Shown: one piece after another, positions 41,981 through 51,638 of the stretch
Layout of the letters: the number at the start of each line of letters is the position of its first letter
Numbering within the stretch: the first letter of the stretch is position 1
Assembly (NCBI RefSeq): GCF_009834125.1
Contig: NZ_CP047146.1
Location: forward strand, 9,003,184-9,067,183
Length of the DNA stretch: 64,000 nucleotides
Reading direction: 5' to 3'
Source: Streptomyces sp. GS7
GTDB taxonomy: Bacteria; Actinomycetota; Actinomycetes; Streptomycetales; Streptomycetaceae
The notes under the pieces: generated by a model
What the model saw: the letters and a program-made list of their open reading frames with translations, nothing else
Databases searched by the model: none
Told to the model about the DNA's origin: nothing
Translations under genes and position numbers: made by a program

Positions 41981-43063
41981 ATGGGTTCGGTTCGCGTAGC
42001 CATCGTCGGCGTGGGCAACTGCGCCGCCTCGCTGGTACAGGGCGTCGAGTATTACAAGGACGCCGACCCCGACAGCCGCGTGCCCGGCCTCATGCACGTG
42101 CAGTTCGGCGACTACCACGTCCGCGACGTCGAGTTCGTGGCCGCCTTCGACGTGGACGCCAAGAAGGTCGGCCTCGACCTCTCGGACGCCATCGGCGCCA
42201 GCGAGAACAACACCGTCAAGATCTGCGACGTGCCGAACACCGGCGTGCAGGTCCAGCGCGGCCACACGCTCGACGGCCTGGGCAAGTACTACCGCATGAC
42301 GATCGAGGAGTCCGCGGAGGCCCCGGTCGACATCGTCCAGGTCCTCAAGGACAAGCAGGTCGACGTCCTGGTCTGCTACCTGCCCGTCGGCTCCGAGGAC
42401 GCGGCGAAGTACTACGCCCAGTGCGCCATCGACGCCAAGGTCGCGTTCGTCAACGCCCTCCCGGTCTTCATCGCCGGCACCAAGGAGTGGGCGGACAAGT
42501 TCACCGAGGCCGGTGTGCCGATCGTCGGTGACGACATCAAGTCGCAGGTCGGCGCCACGATCACGCACCGCGTGATGGCCAAGCTCTTCGAGGACCGGGG
42601 CGTCATCCTGGACCGCACGATGCAGCTGAACGTCGGCGGCAACATGGACTTCAAGAACATGCTGGAGCGCGACCGCCTGGAGTCCAAGAAGATCTCCAAG
42701 ACGCAGGCCGTCACCTCGCAGATCCCCGACCGCGAGCTGGGCGAGAAGAACGTCCACATCGGCCCGTCCGACTACGTCGCCTGGCTGGACGACCGCAAGT
42801 GGGCCTACGTCCGCCTTGAGGGCCGCGCCTTCGGCGATGTCCCGCTGAACCTTGAGTACAAGCTTGAGGTCTGGGACTCCCCGAACTCCGCGGGCGTCAT
42901 CATCGACGCGCTGCGCGCCGCGAAGATCGCCAAGGACCGGGGGATCGGTGGCCCGATCCTCTCCGCTTCCTCGTACTTCATGAAGTCGCCGCCGGTGCAG
43001 TACTTCGACGACGTGGCACGGGAGAACGTCGAGAAGTTCATCAGGGGCGACGTCGAGCGCTGA
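41981..43063 (+). CDS. ino1: Inositol-3-phosphate synthase
   Basis: 360 residues, the actinobacterial length. The NAD-binding motif [12 protein letters not shown] (residues 10-21) and the catalytic-core motifs [13 protein letters not shown] and [21 protein letters not shown] match the family. It makes 1L-myo-inositol 3-phosphate from glucose 6-phosphate, feeding phosphatidylinositol and mycothiol. ATG 41981 with GGGAGC upstream. Operon with padR. Confidence 0.95.
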   Translation: MGSVRVAIVGVGNCAASLVQGVEYYKDADPDSRVPGLMHVQFGDYHVRDVEFVAAFDVDAKKVGLDLSDAIGASENNTVKICDVPNTGVQVQRGHTLDGLGKYYRMTIEESAEAPVDIVQVLKDKQVDVLVCYLPVGSEDAAKYYAQCAIDAKVAFVNALPVFIAGTKEWADKFTEAGVPIVGDDIKSQVGATITHRVMAKLFEDRGVILDRTMQLNVGGNMDFKNMLERDRLESKKISKTQAVTSQIPDRELGEKNVHIGPSDYVAWLDDRKWAYVRLEGRAFGDVPLNLEYKLEVWDSPNSAGVIIDALRAAKIAKDRGIGGPILSASSYFMKSPPVQYFDDVARENVEKFIRGDVER

Positions 43064-43086
43064 GGCACTCGCCGCTCTCCCTGCTT

Positions 43087-43121
43087 CGCCGGCCTCCGGG
43101 TATTCCGCCCGGAGGCCGGCG
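43087..43121. terminator. Terminator after ino1
   Basis: A 14-bp perfect stem (43087-43100 with 43108-43121) with a 7-nt loop, 24 bp after the ino1 stop. Confidence 0.8.
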
Positions 43122-43142
43122 TGCTGTGTGAGGCTGTGCCTC

Positions 43143-44405
43143 ATGCATGCTGTGCGCGATCTCCGCGTATTACTGCGGCTGCGCGACTTCCGGACGCTCC
43201 TGGCCGCACGGCTCCTGTCCCAGGCCGCCGACGGGGTGTTCCAGGTCGCGCTCGCCGCGTTCGTCGTCTTCTCGCCCGAAAAGCAGGCGTCGCCCGAGGC
43301 GATCGCCTCCGCCATGGCGATTCTGCTGCTGCCGTACTCCCTTCTCGGGCCGTTCGCCGGAGTGCTGCTGGACCGCTGGCGCCGGCGTCAGGTCCTGCTG
43401 TACGGCAATCTGCTGCGGGCCCTGCTCGCGATGGCGACCGCCGTGCTGATCGCGGTGAAGGTCCCGGACTGGCTCTTCTACGCCTCGGCCCTCTCCGTCA
43501 CGGGCGTGAACCGCTTTGTCCTGGCGGGGCTTTCCGCGTCGCTTCCCCGCGTCGTCGGCGGTGAACAGCTGGTGATGGCCAACTCCCTTGCCCCGACGGC
43601 AGGAACGCTCGCCATGACGGTCGGCGGTGCGCTCGCCCTCGCCGTCCGACTGGCCGGCTCGGACGTGGATACGTTCGTCGTGCTGCTCGCCGCGTTCCTC
43701 TACTTCTGTTCCGCCCTCACCGCCCTGCGGATGCCCCCGCAGCTCCTCGGCCCCGACCCCTCGGTGCTCCAACCCCACCTCGGCGAGGCCCTGTTGAGCA
43801 CCGTCAAGGGGTTGGTGGACGGTCTGCGCCACCTCGCCGAGCGGCCCACCCCGACCCGCGCGCTGGCCGCGATGACGGTGATCCGCTTCTGCTACGGCGC
43901 GCTGACGGTCATGGTGCTGATGCTGTGCCGGTACGCCTGGGCCCGTACCGAATCCCAGGGTCTGGCGCTGCTCGGGATAACCGTCGCCGTGTCAGGAGCC
44001 GGCTTCTTCGCGGCTGCCGTGATCACCCCGTGGGCGGTCGGGCGCCTCTCGCCATTCGGCTGGATCGCCTTCTGCGCCGCGATGGGCGCGATCCTGGTGC
44101 CCGCACTCGGCCTCTTCTTCCACCCGGCACCCATGCTGGTCGCCGCGTTCGTCCTCGGCCTGGGCACACAGGGGACCAAGATCACCACAGACACGGTGGT
44201 CCAGTCGTCGGTCGACGATGCCTTCCGCGGCCGGGTCTTCTCCATCTACGACGTGCTGTTCAACATCGCCTTCGTCGGCGCCGCCGCGGTCGCCGCGCTG
44301 ATGCTGCCGCCCGGCGGGAAGTCAGCCGCACTCATCGCCATGGTGGCCGTTCTCTACGCCGCGGTCGCCGCGACGCTGGCCCGCAGGGGATTCGGACGAC
44401 CCTAG
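43143..44405 (+). CDS. MFS transporter
   Basis: 420 residues with 12 predicted transmembrane helices. The N-terminus RDLRVLLRLRDFRTLLAARLLSQAADGVFQVALAAFVVF and the loop 2-3 motif GVLLDRWRRRQVLLYGNLLRA identify an MFS protein of the group related to enterobactin exporter-type permeases (EntS-like). Substrate unknown. ATG 43143 is chosen; GTG 43128 adds five residues. It directly follows the ino1 terminator. Confidence 0.85.
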   Translation: MHAVRDLRVLLRLRDFRTLLAARLLSQAADGVFQVALAAFVVFSPEKQASPEAIASAMAILLLPYSLLGPFAGVLLDRWRRRQVLLYGNLLRALLAMATAVLIAVKVPDWLFYASALSVTGVNRFVLAGLSASLPRVVGGEQLVMANSLAPTAGTLAMTVGGALALAVRLAGSDVDTFVVLLAAFLYFCSALTALRMPPQLLGPDPSVLQPHLGEALLSTVKGLVDGLRHLAERPTPTRALAAMTVIRFCYGALTVMVLMLCRYAWARTESQGLALLGITVAVSGAGFFAAAVITPWAVGRLSPFGWIAFCAAMGAILVPALGLFFHPAPMLVAAFVLGLGTQGTKITTDTVVQSSVDDAFRGRVFSIYDVLFNIAFVGAAAVAALMLPPGGKSAALIAMVAVLYAAVAATLARRGFGRP

Positions 44406-45155
<750 letters not shown>

Positions 45156-45189
45156 CGACGAGTCCGCTCCCGGGACACCGCGGGGCGAT

Positions 45190-45203
45190 GTTTCACGTGA
45201 AAC
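45190..45203. promoter_or_regulatory. parS (ParB-binding site)
   Basis: Perfect GTTTCACGTGAAAC, first of three between the repeat-rich membrane protein and cca. Confidence 0.95.
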
Positions 45204-45223
45204 ACGGCGGTTCACGACCGGCC

Positions 45224-45237
45224 GTTTCACGTGAAAC
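45224..45237. promoter_or_regulatory. parS (ParB-binding site)
   Basis: Perfect GTTTCACGTGAAAC, second of three, 34 bp after the first. Confidence 0.95.
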
Positions 45238-45245
45238 ATCGCCCC

Positions 45246-45259
45246 GTTTCACGTGAAAC
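45246..45259. promoter_or_regulatory. parS (ParB-binding site)
   Basis: Perfect GTTTCACGTGAAAC, third of three, 22 bp after the second. A half-site follows at 45267. Confidence 0.95.
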
Positions 45260-45292
45260 ATCGACGGTTTCACGCGCGCGGCCTGAGCGGTC

Positions 45293-46768
45293 TCAGCCCT
45301 GGGCGGCCCACCACTCCTTGAGCGCGGCCACCGCGGCCTCCCGCTCCATGGGGCCGTGCTCCAGCCGCAGTTCCAGCATCTGCTTGTACGCCTTGCCGAC
45401 CTCAGGCCCCGGGCCGATGCCCAGGATCTGCATGATCTCGTTGCCGTCCAGGTCCGGGCGGATCGCGTCCAGCTCTTCCTGCTCCTGGAGTCGCGCGATG
45501 CGTTCCTCCAGCCCGTCATACGCACGTGACAGGGCCGCGGCCTTGCGCTTGTTGCGTGTGGTGCAGTCCGAGCGTGTCAGCTTGTGCAGGCGCTCCAGCT
45601 GCGGGCCGGCGTCGCGCACGTAGCGGCGGACCGCGGAGTCCGTCCACTCACCTGTTCCGTATCCGTGGAAGCGCAGATGCAGCTCCACCAGAAGCGAAAC
45701 GTCCTTGATCATGTCGTTCGAGTACTTCAGGGCGGACATACGCTTCTTGGTCATCTTCGCCCCCACCACCTCGTGGTGGTGGAACGAGACCCGGCCGTCG
45801 CTCTCGAAGCGCCGCGTCCTGGGCTTGCCGATGTCGTGCAGCAGCGCCGCCAGCCGCAGCACCAGATCAGGCCCGTTCTCCTCCAGGTCGATGGCCTGCT
45901 CCAGGACCGTCAGCGTGTGCTCGTAGACATCCTTGTGGCGGTGATGCTCGTCACTTTCCAGGCGCAGCGCCGGCAGCTCGGGCAGTACCCGGTCCGCCAG
46001 CCCGGACTCCACCAGCAGCCGCAGCCCCTTGCGCGGGTTCGCCGCCACGATCAGCTTGTTCAGCTCGTCGCGCACCCGCTCCGCGGACACAATCTCGATA
46101 CGGTCCGACATCGCCTTCATCGCGGCGATGACGTCCGGGGCGACCTCGAAGTCCAGCTGGGCGGCGAAGCGCGCCGCGCGCATCATCCGCAGCGGGTCGT
46201 CGGAGAACGACTCCTGCGGCGTCCCCGGGGTTCGCAGCACACGGGCCGCCAGGTCCTCCAGGCCGTCGTGCGGATCGACGAACTCCTTCTGCGGCAGCAG
46301 TACCGCCATGGCGTTCACCGTGAAGTCCCGGCGGACCAGATCGTCCTCGATGGAGTCACCGTAGGAGACCTCGGGCTTGCGTGAGGTGCGGTCGTACGCC
46401 TCGGAGCGGTACGTCGTGACCTCGATGTCGAACGATTCCTTCTTGCAGCCGACCGTGCCGAAGGCGATGCCGACCTCCCAGACCGCGTCCGCCCACGGCC
46501 GGACGATCTTCAGTACGTCCTCAGGCCGGGCATCCGTGGTGAAGTCGAGGTCGTTGCCGAGCCGGCCGAGCAGCGCGTCCCGGACCGATCCGCCGACCAG
46601 GGCAAGCGTGAACCCGGCCTCCTGGAAGCGACGGGCCAGGTCGTCCGCGACGGGGGACACCCGCAGCAGCTCGCTCACGGCACGGCGCTGCACGTGGTTG
46701 AGCGCGTTCGTCGACTGCGGAGCCCGCTCGGACCGCGGGGTGGGGAAGTCATTGTTGGCGTTCGGCAC
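45293..46768 (-). CDS. cca: CCA tRNA nucleotidyltransferase / poly(A)-polymerase family protein
   Basis: 491 residues. The class II nucleotidyltransferase core has LVGGSVRDALLGR (about 57-69), the metal-binding DLDFTTDARP and RRDFTVNAMAV. The C-terminal half has an HD domain with LAALLHDIGKPRTR. In actinomycetes this gene adds or repairs the tRNA CCA end; the related poly(A) polymerase role cannot be excluded from sequence. Start ATG 46768. The 184-bp spacer upstream is divergent to the DUF6049 gene. Confidence 0.93.
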   Translation of the reverse strand: MPNANNDFPTPRSERAPQSTNALNHVQRRAVSELLRVSPVADDLARRFQEAGFTLALVGGSVRDALLGRLGNDLDFTTDARPEDVLKIVRPWADAVWEVGIAFGTVGCKKESFDIEVTTYRSEAYDRTSRKPEVSYGDSIEDDLVRRDFTVNAMAVLLPQKEFVDPHDGLEDLAARVLRTPGTPQESFSDDPLRMMRAARFAAQLDFEVAPDVIAAMKAMSDRIEIVSAERVRDELNKLIVAANPRKGLRLLVESGLADRVLPELPALRLESDEHHRHKDVYEHTLTVLEQAIDLEENGPDLVLRLAALLHDIGKPRTRRFESDGRVSFHHHEVVGAKMTKKRMSALKYSNDMIKDVSLLVELHLRFHGYGTGEWTDSAVRRYVRDAGPQLERLHKLTRSDCTTRNKRKAAALSRAYDGLEERIARLQEQEELDAIRPDLDGNEIMQILGIGPGPEVGKAYKQMLELRLEHGPMEREAAVAALKEWWAAQG

Positions 46769-46952
46769 AACAGAAAAGGGTACGTGGCCGCGCAGCGGCC
46801 GGCGTCACGTCAATAAAAGGGGACAGGCATGAGCGGCCCCGCCTTGGCGATCATGTGGAGCAGTCCCCGGCACTACGGCGTGCCGGGCCTCGTTACCATT
46901 CGTGGACGCACATTCCGACGACCACTGACGACGACGAGGGACGGGCGAGCGC

Positions 46953-49274
46953 GTGGCCGATGCGGCAGGGTTCCAGGCGACTGAACGGCCGCGTGGTCGA
47001 TGGCTGCGCAGGACCGTGACACTGCTCACCGGAGTGCCCCTGTTCGTGGGAATGCTGCAGCTCCCGCACAGCCCGTCCGCCGAGGCGGCCCAGACTGGCT
47101 CCCACACGGTCAGCGTCACGATCAACGCGATGTCCCCGTCCGCCCCCGGGAAGGACGACACGGTCACCGTCTCCGGCACACTGGCCAACGACGGCAAGAC
47201 CCCGGTCACCGACGCACACGTCGGACTGCACCGCGGCGCCGCACTCAGCGACCGCAGCTCCATCGAAGCCGTGACCCAGCGCACCGGATATCTGCCGGGC
47301 GCCGACGGCAAGGAGATCGACGGGCACACCGAGAAGATCGACAAGCTGGATCCGGGCACCAGCAAGCCGTTCACCCTCAGCGTTCCGGTCAACGACCTCG
47401 GCCTCGGCGACGACGGTGTGTATCCGCTCGGCGTCACGCTGTCCGGGCTTACCCAGAGCTCCTCGTACGAGCAGGTCCTCGGCATCGACCGGACCTTCCT
47501 CCCCTGGCAGAACGCCGCACCGGCCAAGAAGACCCAGCTCACGTACCTGTGGCCGCTGATCTCGTCCACCCACCTCACCGCGGAGACCGGCGCCGACGCC
47601 CAGCAGACCCCGGTTTTCCGCAACGACGATCTCGCGGCGGAGATCGCGCCCGGCGGCCGGCTCCACCAGATGGTCACGCTCGGCAAGAACCTCCCGGTGA
47701 CCTTCGTCATCGATCCCGACCTGCTCGCGACCGCCGACGCGATGACCAAGCCGTACCGGGTCAACGGCCCGGACGGCCCGATGGGCAAGAACCAGGCCGT
47801 CGCCAAGCAGTGGCTGAACGACCTCGAAGACGCCGTGAAGGGGCACGAGGTCGTCGCCCTGCCGTTCGGCGACCCCGATCTCGCCTCGCTCGCACACCAC
47901 GGCAAGAGCGTGCCCAGCGCGCTCAGCCACCTCGGTCCGGCCACCGATCTCGCCTCGAAGACCGTGGACACCATCCTCGGCGTGAAGCCGCGCACCGACT
48001 TCACGTGGCCGGTGAACGGCGCGATCGACTCCTCGATCATCGACGTCGCCACGTCGGCCGGCGCCCACAACGTCATCACACGCAGCGACAGCCTGGGCGA
48101 CAGCGGCCTGCCCTACACCCCGACCGCGGCGCGGCCCATCGGCGGCGGCAACACCGCCATCGTCACCGACGAGCAGCTCTCCCGGGCCTTCGAGGGCGAG
48201 ATGTCGAAGTCGGGAAACGCCAGCCGCGCGATCCAGAAGTTCCTCGCCCAGGCTCAGATGATCGGCCTCCAGGACCCGGAGCAGCAACGCAGCATCGTCG
48301 TCGCGCCGCAGCGCATGCCGTCCGCGAGCCAGGCCGAGACGATGGCCGGCGCACTGCGGAATCTGGAGTCGGTGGGCTGGACCCAGACGCTGAAGCTCGG
48401 CGATGCGGCCAAGGCCAAGCCCGACCCCGCCGCCAGCCGCCAGATCCCGAGCCGCGCCACGTACCCGTCGTCGTTGCGCCGCCAGGAGCTCCCCACGGAC
48501 GCCTTCCGGCAGATCCAGGACACCCAGGCCGCGCTCGACGACTTCCAGGTGATCCTGGCCCAGCCCGAGCGCGTGGTCACCCCGTTCGGCAACGCCATAA
48601 TGCGCGAGATGTCGACGGAGTGGCGGGGTGACCCCAAGGGAGCCGCGAGCTTCCGCGACTCCGTGCGCAGCTACCTCGACGGTCTGACCAAGAAGGTGCA
48701 CCTGATCCAGAAGTCGGAGGCGACGCTCTCCGGGCGCAGCGCCACGATTCCGGTGACGGTCCAGAACAACCTGCTCCAGGGCGTCGAGGGCATGACGCTG
48801 CGGCTGACCTCGTCCCAGTCCAACCGCCTGGACGTGGGGCCGTCGCAGCAGATCAAGGTGGACGGCGGGCACAGCCAGTCCTTCAAGTTCGACACCACGG
48901 CGAACGCCAACGGTCGTGCCTGGGTGACGGCCCAGCTCTACACCGCGGACGGCAAGCCCTACGGTGACCCCATGACGTTCCAGGTGAACGTCACGGAGAT
49001 CACCGCCACTGTGATGCTCGTCATCGCGGGCGGTGTGCTGCTGCTCGTCCTCGCCGGCGTACGGATCTACCTCCAGCGCAAGCGAGCCGCCGCCGAGGAC
49101 TCCGAGGAAGGGCCCGACGACGAGGACAACGACGGTTCCGACGGCACAGCAGGCGCGAACGGCGACAACGGCGGAACGGGCGGCGACAAGCCCGAGCAGC
49201 CGGGTGACCGCTCGCCGGACACCGGATCGGAAAAGTCCGGCCCGTCCGGCACAGGTGAGAAAGTGGACCGTTGA
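46953..49274 (+). CDS. Exported DUF6049 family protein, membrane-anchored
   Basis: 773 residues. A twin-Arg-like basic start (RPRGRWLRRTVTLLTGVPLFVGMLQLP) forms a signal peptide ending near AEAAQ, residue 47. The exported part has beta-sandwich-like repeats (TVTVSGTLANDGKTPVTDAHVGLHRG and VTVQNNLLQGVEGMTLRLTS). A transmembrane helix near residue 685-708 (VMLVIAGGVLLLVLAGVRIYL) anchors it, and the last 65 residues are acidic and Gly/Asp-rich. It lies just upstream of murJ, 46 bp away, in the same operon, and may act in cell-wall synthesis. Start GTG 46953. Function unknown. Confidence 0.85.
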   Translation: MADAAGFQATERPRGRWLRRTVTLLTGVPLFVGMLQLPHSPSAEAAQTGSHTVSVTINAMSPSAPGKDDTVTVSGTLANDGKTPVTDAHVGLHRGAALSDRSSIEAVTQRTGYLPGADGKEIDGHTEKIDKLDPGTSKPFTLSVPVNDLGLGDDGVYPLGVTLSGLTQSSSYEQVLGIDRTFLPWQNAAPAKKTQLTYLWPLISSTHLTAETGADAQQTPVFRNDDLAAEIAPGGRLHQMVTLGKNLPVTFVIDPDLLATADAMTKPYRVNGPDGPMGKNQAVAKQWLNDLEDAVKGHEVVALPFGDPDLASLAHHGKSVPSALSHLGPATDLASKTVDTILGVKPRTDFTWPVNGAIDSSIIDVATSAGAHNVITRSDSLGDSGLPYTPTAARPIGGGNTAIVTDEQLSRAFEGEMSKSGNASRAIQKFLAQAQMIGLQDPEQQRSIVVAPQRMPSASQAETMAGALRNLESVGWTQTLKLGDAAKAKPDPAASRQIPSRATYPSSLRRQELPTDAFRQIQDTQAALDDFQVILAQPERVVTPFGNAIMREMSTEWRGDPKGAASFRDSVRSYLDGLTKKVHLIQKSEATLSGRSATIPVTVQNNLLQGVEGMTLRLTSSQSNRLDVGPSQQIKVDGGHSQSFKFDTTANANGRAWVTAQLYTADGKPYGDPMTFQVNVTEITATVMLVIAGGVLLLVLAGVRIYLQRKRAAAEDSEEGPDDEDNDGSDGTAGANGDNGGTGGDKPEQPGDRSPDTGSEKSGPSGTGEKVDR

Positions 49275-49320
49275 TATATGACGGGGCCGGATGGCCGGCG
49301 ACGGATGAGGTGGGGCAGCG

Positions 49321-51531
49321 ATGAATGCGCCGTATGACGGTGGCCGCGGCCGGGGCGCCCCTGGCGATCCCTCGGAGGCGGTCCCTCCGACGCCGCCGTT
49401 TCCCGCGGATCGGGACCCTTTTGTCCAGGATGCCTACCGCAGCGACCTCCAGCACACGCAGGACCCGACGGGCCAGGATCCGCCGGCTGACGCGTTCTAC
49501 GACCACGCCGCGCCTCCGCCGCCGGGACAGCCCGCGCACGCCCTCTACCAGCAGTCGCCCACCGCTCAGCCCACTCCCGGCCCGCAGCAGTGGTCCACGC
49601 CCCCGGCGCCCGCTCCCCAGGCCCCGGCCCACGATCTTTCGTACGGCGACGCCGCCGAGACGATGCAGTTCGCCGGTGGCGAGGAGCTGACCGCCCAGGG
49701 CGAGAGCGGGCGTCCCGAGCAGGACGCGTTCGCGCATCTCTTCCGTGATCAGCAGCAGCCCTACGAGGCACCGCGTCCGGCGACGTCCCCCGTGGCGCAG
49801 CCGGTGGCCGCCGCGCCGCCCGGCGCAGAGCCCGCACCGCAGCAGACCCCGGCGGAGCCCGAGCCCGCCCCCGTGGCGGCGGCCGGCAAGCAGTCCGGTG
49901 GCCGCGCCTCCGGGCTGCTGAAGTCCAGCGCGGTGATGGCCGCCGGCACCATGGTGTCCCGGCTCACCGGCTTCGTCCGCTCGGCGCTGATCGTCGCGGC
50001 GCTCGGCGGCGCGGTGCTCGGTGACTCCTGGCAGGTCGCCTACCAGCTGCCGACGATGATCTTCATCTTGACCATCGGCGGCGGCCTGAACTCCGTCTTC
50101 GTCCCGCAGCTGGTACGCGCGATGAAGGAGGACGAAGACGGCGGCGAGGCGTACGCCAACCGCCTGCTGACCCTCGTCATCGTGGTCCTCGGCGCGCTGA
50201 CGGTGCTGGCCGTGTTCGCGGCGCCGCTCCTGGTGAAGCTCGTCTCGTTCGACATCTCCCGTGATCCGGCGGCCAACGAGGTCGCCGTCGCCTTCACCCG
50301 CTACTGCGTACCCACGATCTTCTTCATGGGCCTGCACGTCGTGATGGGGCAGATCCTCAACGCCCGTGGCCGCTTCGGCGCGATGATGTGGACCCCGGTC
50401 CTCAACAACATCGTCATGATCGCCACCTTCGGCCTGTTCATCTGGGTCTACGGCACGGCGAAGACCTCACACATCGGCGTCACCACCATTCCCGCCGAAG
50501 GCATCCGGCTGCTCGGCATCGGCACCCTCCTGGGCCTCGTGGTCCAGGCGCTGGCGATGATCCCGTATCTGCGCGACGCCGACTTCAAGCTCCGGCTGCG
50601 CTTCGACTGGCGCGGCCACGGCCTGGGCAAGGCCGCCAAGCTCGCCAAGTGGACGGTCCTTTTCGTGCTCGCCAACCAGGCGGGCGTCCTGGTCGTCACC
50701 CAGCTCTCGACCTGGGCCGGCAACACCGCGGACCAACAGGGCCACCCGGGCACCGGCTTCATTTCGTACGCCAGCGCCCAGCTGATCTGGAACATGCCGC
50801 AGGCGATCATCACCGTCTCCGTGATGGCGGCACTGCTGCCGCGACTGGCACGGTCCGCGCACGACGGCGACACCGGCGCGGTCCGGGACGACATGTCCCA
50901 GGGGCTGCGCACCTCGGCCGTCGCCATCGTCCCGATCTCGTTCGGCTTCCTCTCCCTCGGCATCCCGCTGTGCACGCTGGTCTACGGCTCGTCCGGCGCC
51001 GGCATCCCGATGGGGTACATGCTGATGGCCTTCGGCGTGGGGCTGATCCCGTTCTCGGTGCAGTACGTCGTCCTGCGCGCCTTCTACGCGTACGAGGACA
51101 CCCGCACCCCCTTCTACAACACGGTGATCGTCGCTGCCGTCAACGCCGCCGCCTCCGCCCTCTGCTTCCTGGTCCTGCCCGCCCGCTGGGCCGTGATCGG
51201 CATGGCGGCCTCCTACGGTCTCGCCTACGTCATCGGCGTCGGCGTGGCCTGGCGCCGGCTGAGCAAGCGGATGGGCGGAGAGCTGGACACCGCGCACGTC
51301 GTGCGGACGTACGCGCGGCTGGCCGGCGCCAGCATCCCTGCCACGATCATCTCCGGGGCCGTGGTGTACGGCGTCATGCAGACCCTCGGCAGCGGATTCC
51401 TCGGCTCGCTGGCAGGTCTCATCGGCGGTGCCGCCGCACTTCTGGCCGTGTTCTACGTCGCCGCACGGAAAATGCGGATCGAAGAGCTGAATGCCCTGGT
51501 CGGCATGGTCCGGTCCAAGCTGGGGCGCTGA
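49321..51531 (+). CDS. murJ: Lipid II flippase MurJ (MviN)
   Basis: 736 residues. About 190 N-terminal residues are Pro/Gln/Ala-rich and cytoplasmic, followed by 14 transmembrane helices. The MurJ start is seen in SSAVMAAGTMVSRLTGFVRSALIVAALGG, with the conserved Arg of the flippase cavity in STWAGNTADQ and neighbouring helices. It moves lipid II across the membrane for peptidoglycan synthesis. ATG 49321. The next gene is a pseudokinase; mycobacterial MurJ carries a pseudokinase domain in the same chain. Confidence 0.93.
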   Translation: MNAPYDGGRGRGAPGDPSEAVPPTPPFPADRDPFVQDAYRSDLQHTQDPTGQDPPADAFYDHAAPPPPGQPAHALYQQSPTAQPTPGPQQWSTPPAPAPQAPAHDLSYGDAAETMQFAGGEELTAQGESGRPEQDAFAHLFRDQQQPYEAPRPATSPVAQPVAAAPPGAEPAPQQTPAEPEPAPVAAAGKQSGGRASGLLKSSAVMAAGTMVSRLTGFVRSALIVAALGGAVLGDSWQVAYQLPTMIFILTIGGGLNSVFVPQLVRAMKEDEDGGEAYANRLLTLVIVVLGALTVLAVFAAPLLVKLVSFDISRDPAANEVAVAFTRYCVPTIFFMGLHVVMGQILNARGRFGAMMWTPVLNNIVMIATFGLFIWVYGTAKTSHIGVTTIPAEGIRLLGIGTLLGLVVQALAMIPYLRDADFKLRLRFDWRGHGLGKAAKLAKWTVLFVLANQAGVLVVTQLSTWAGNTADQQGHPGTGFISYASAQLIWNMPQAIITVSVMAALLPRLARSAHDGDTGAVRDDMSQGLRTSAVAIVPISFGFLSLGIPLCTLVYGSSGAGIPMGYMLMAFGVGLIPFSVQYVVLRAFYAYEDTRTPFYNTVIVAAVNAAASALCFLVLPARWAVIGMAASYGLAYVIGVGVAWRRLSKRMGGELDTAHVVRTYARLAGASIPATIISGAVVYGVMQTLGSGFLGSLAGLIGGAAALLAVFYVAARKMRIEELNALVGMVRSKLGR

Positions 51532-51638
51532 CCGAGCACAACCATCGGCTGCCACCGTGTGTCGTGCATAGTGGCGGACTGTGGGCACAATTGTCTTGGC
51601 TCATTGAGCCTGCAACGGATGGGGAGGCAGGAACGACG

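Noticed and set aside
45267..45280. parS half-site GTTTCACG
   Set aside because: Only one arm is present, so not palindromic; next to three perfect sites it may be a relic.
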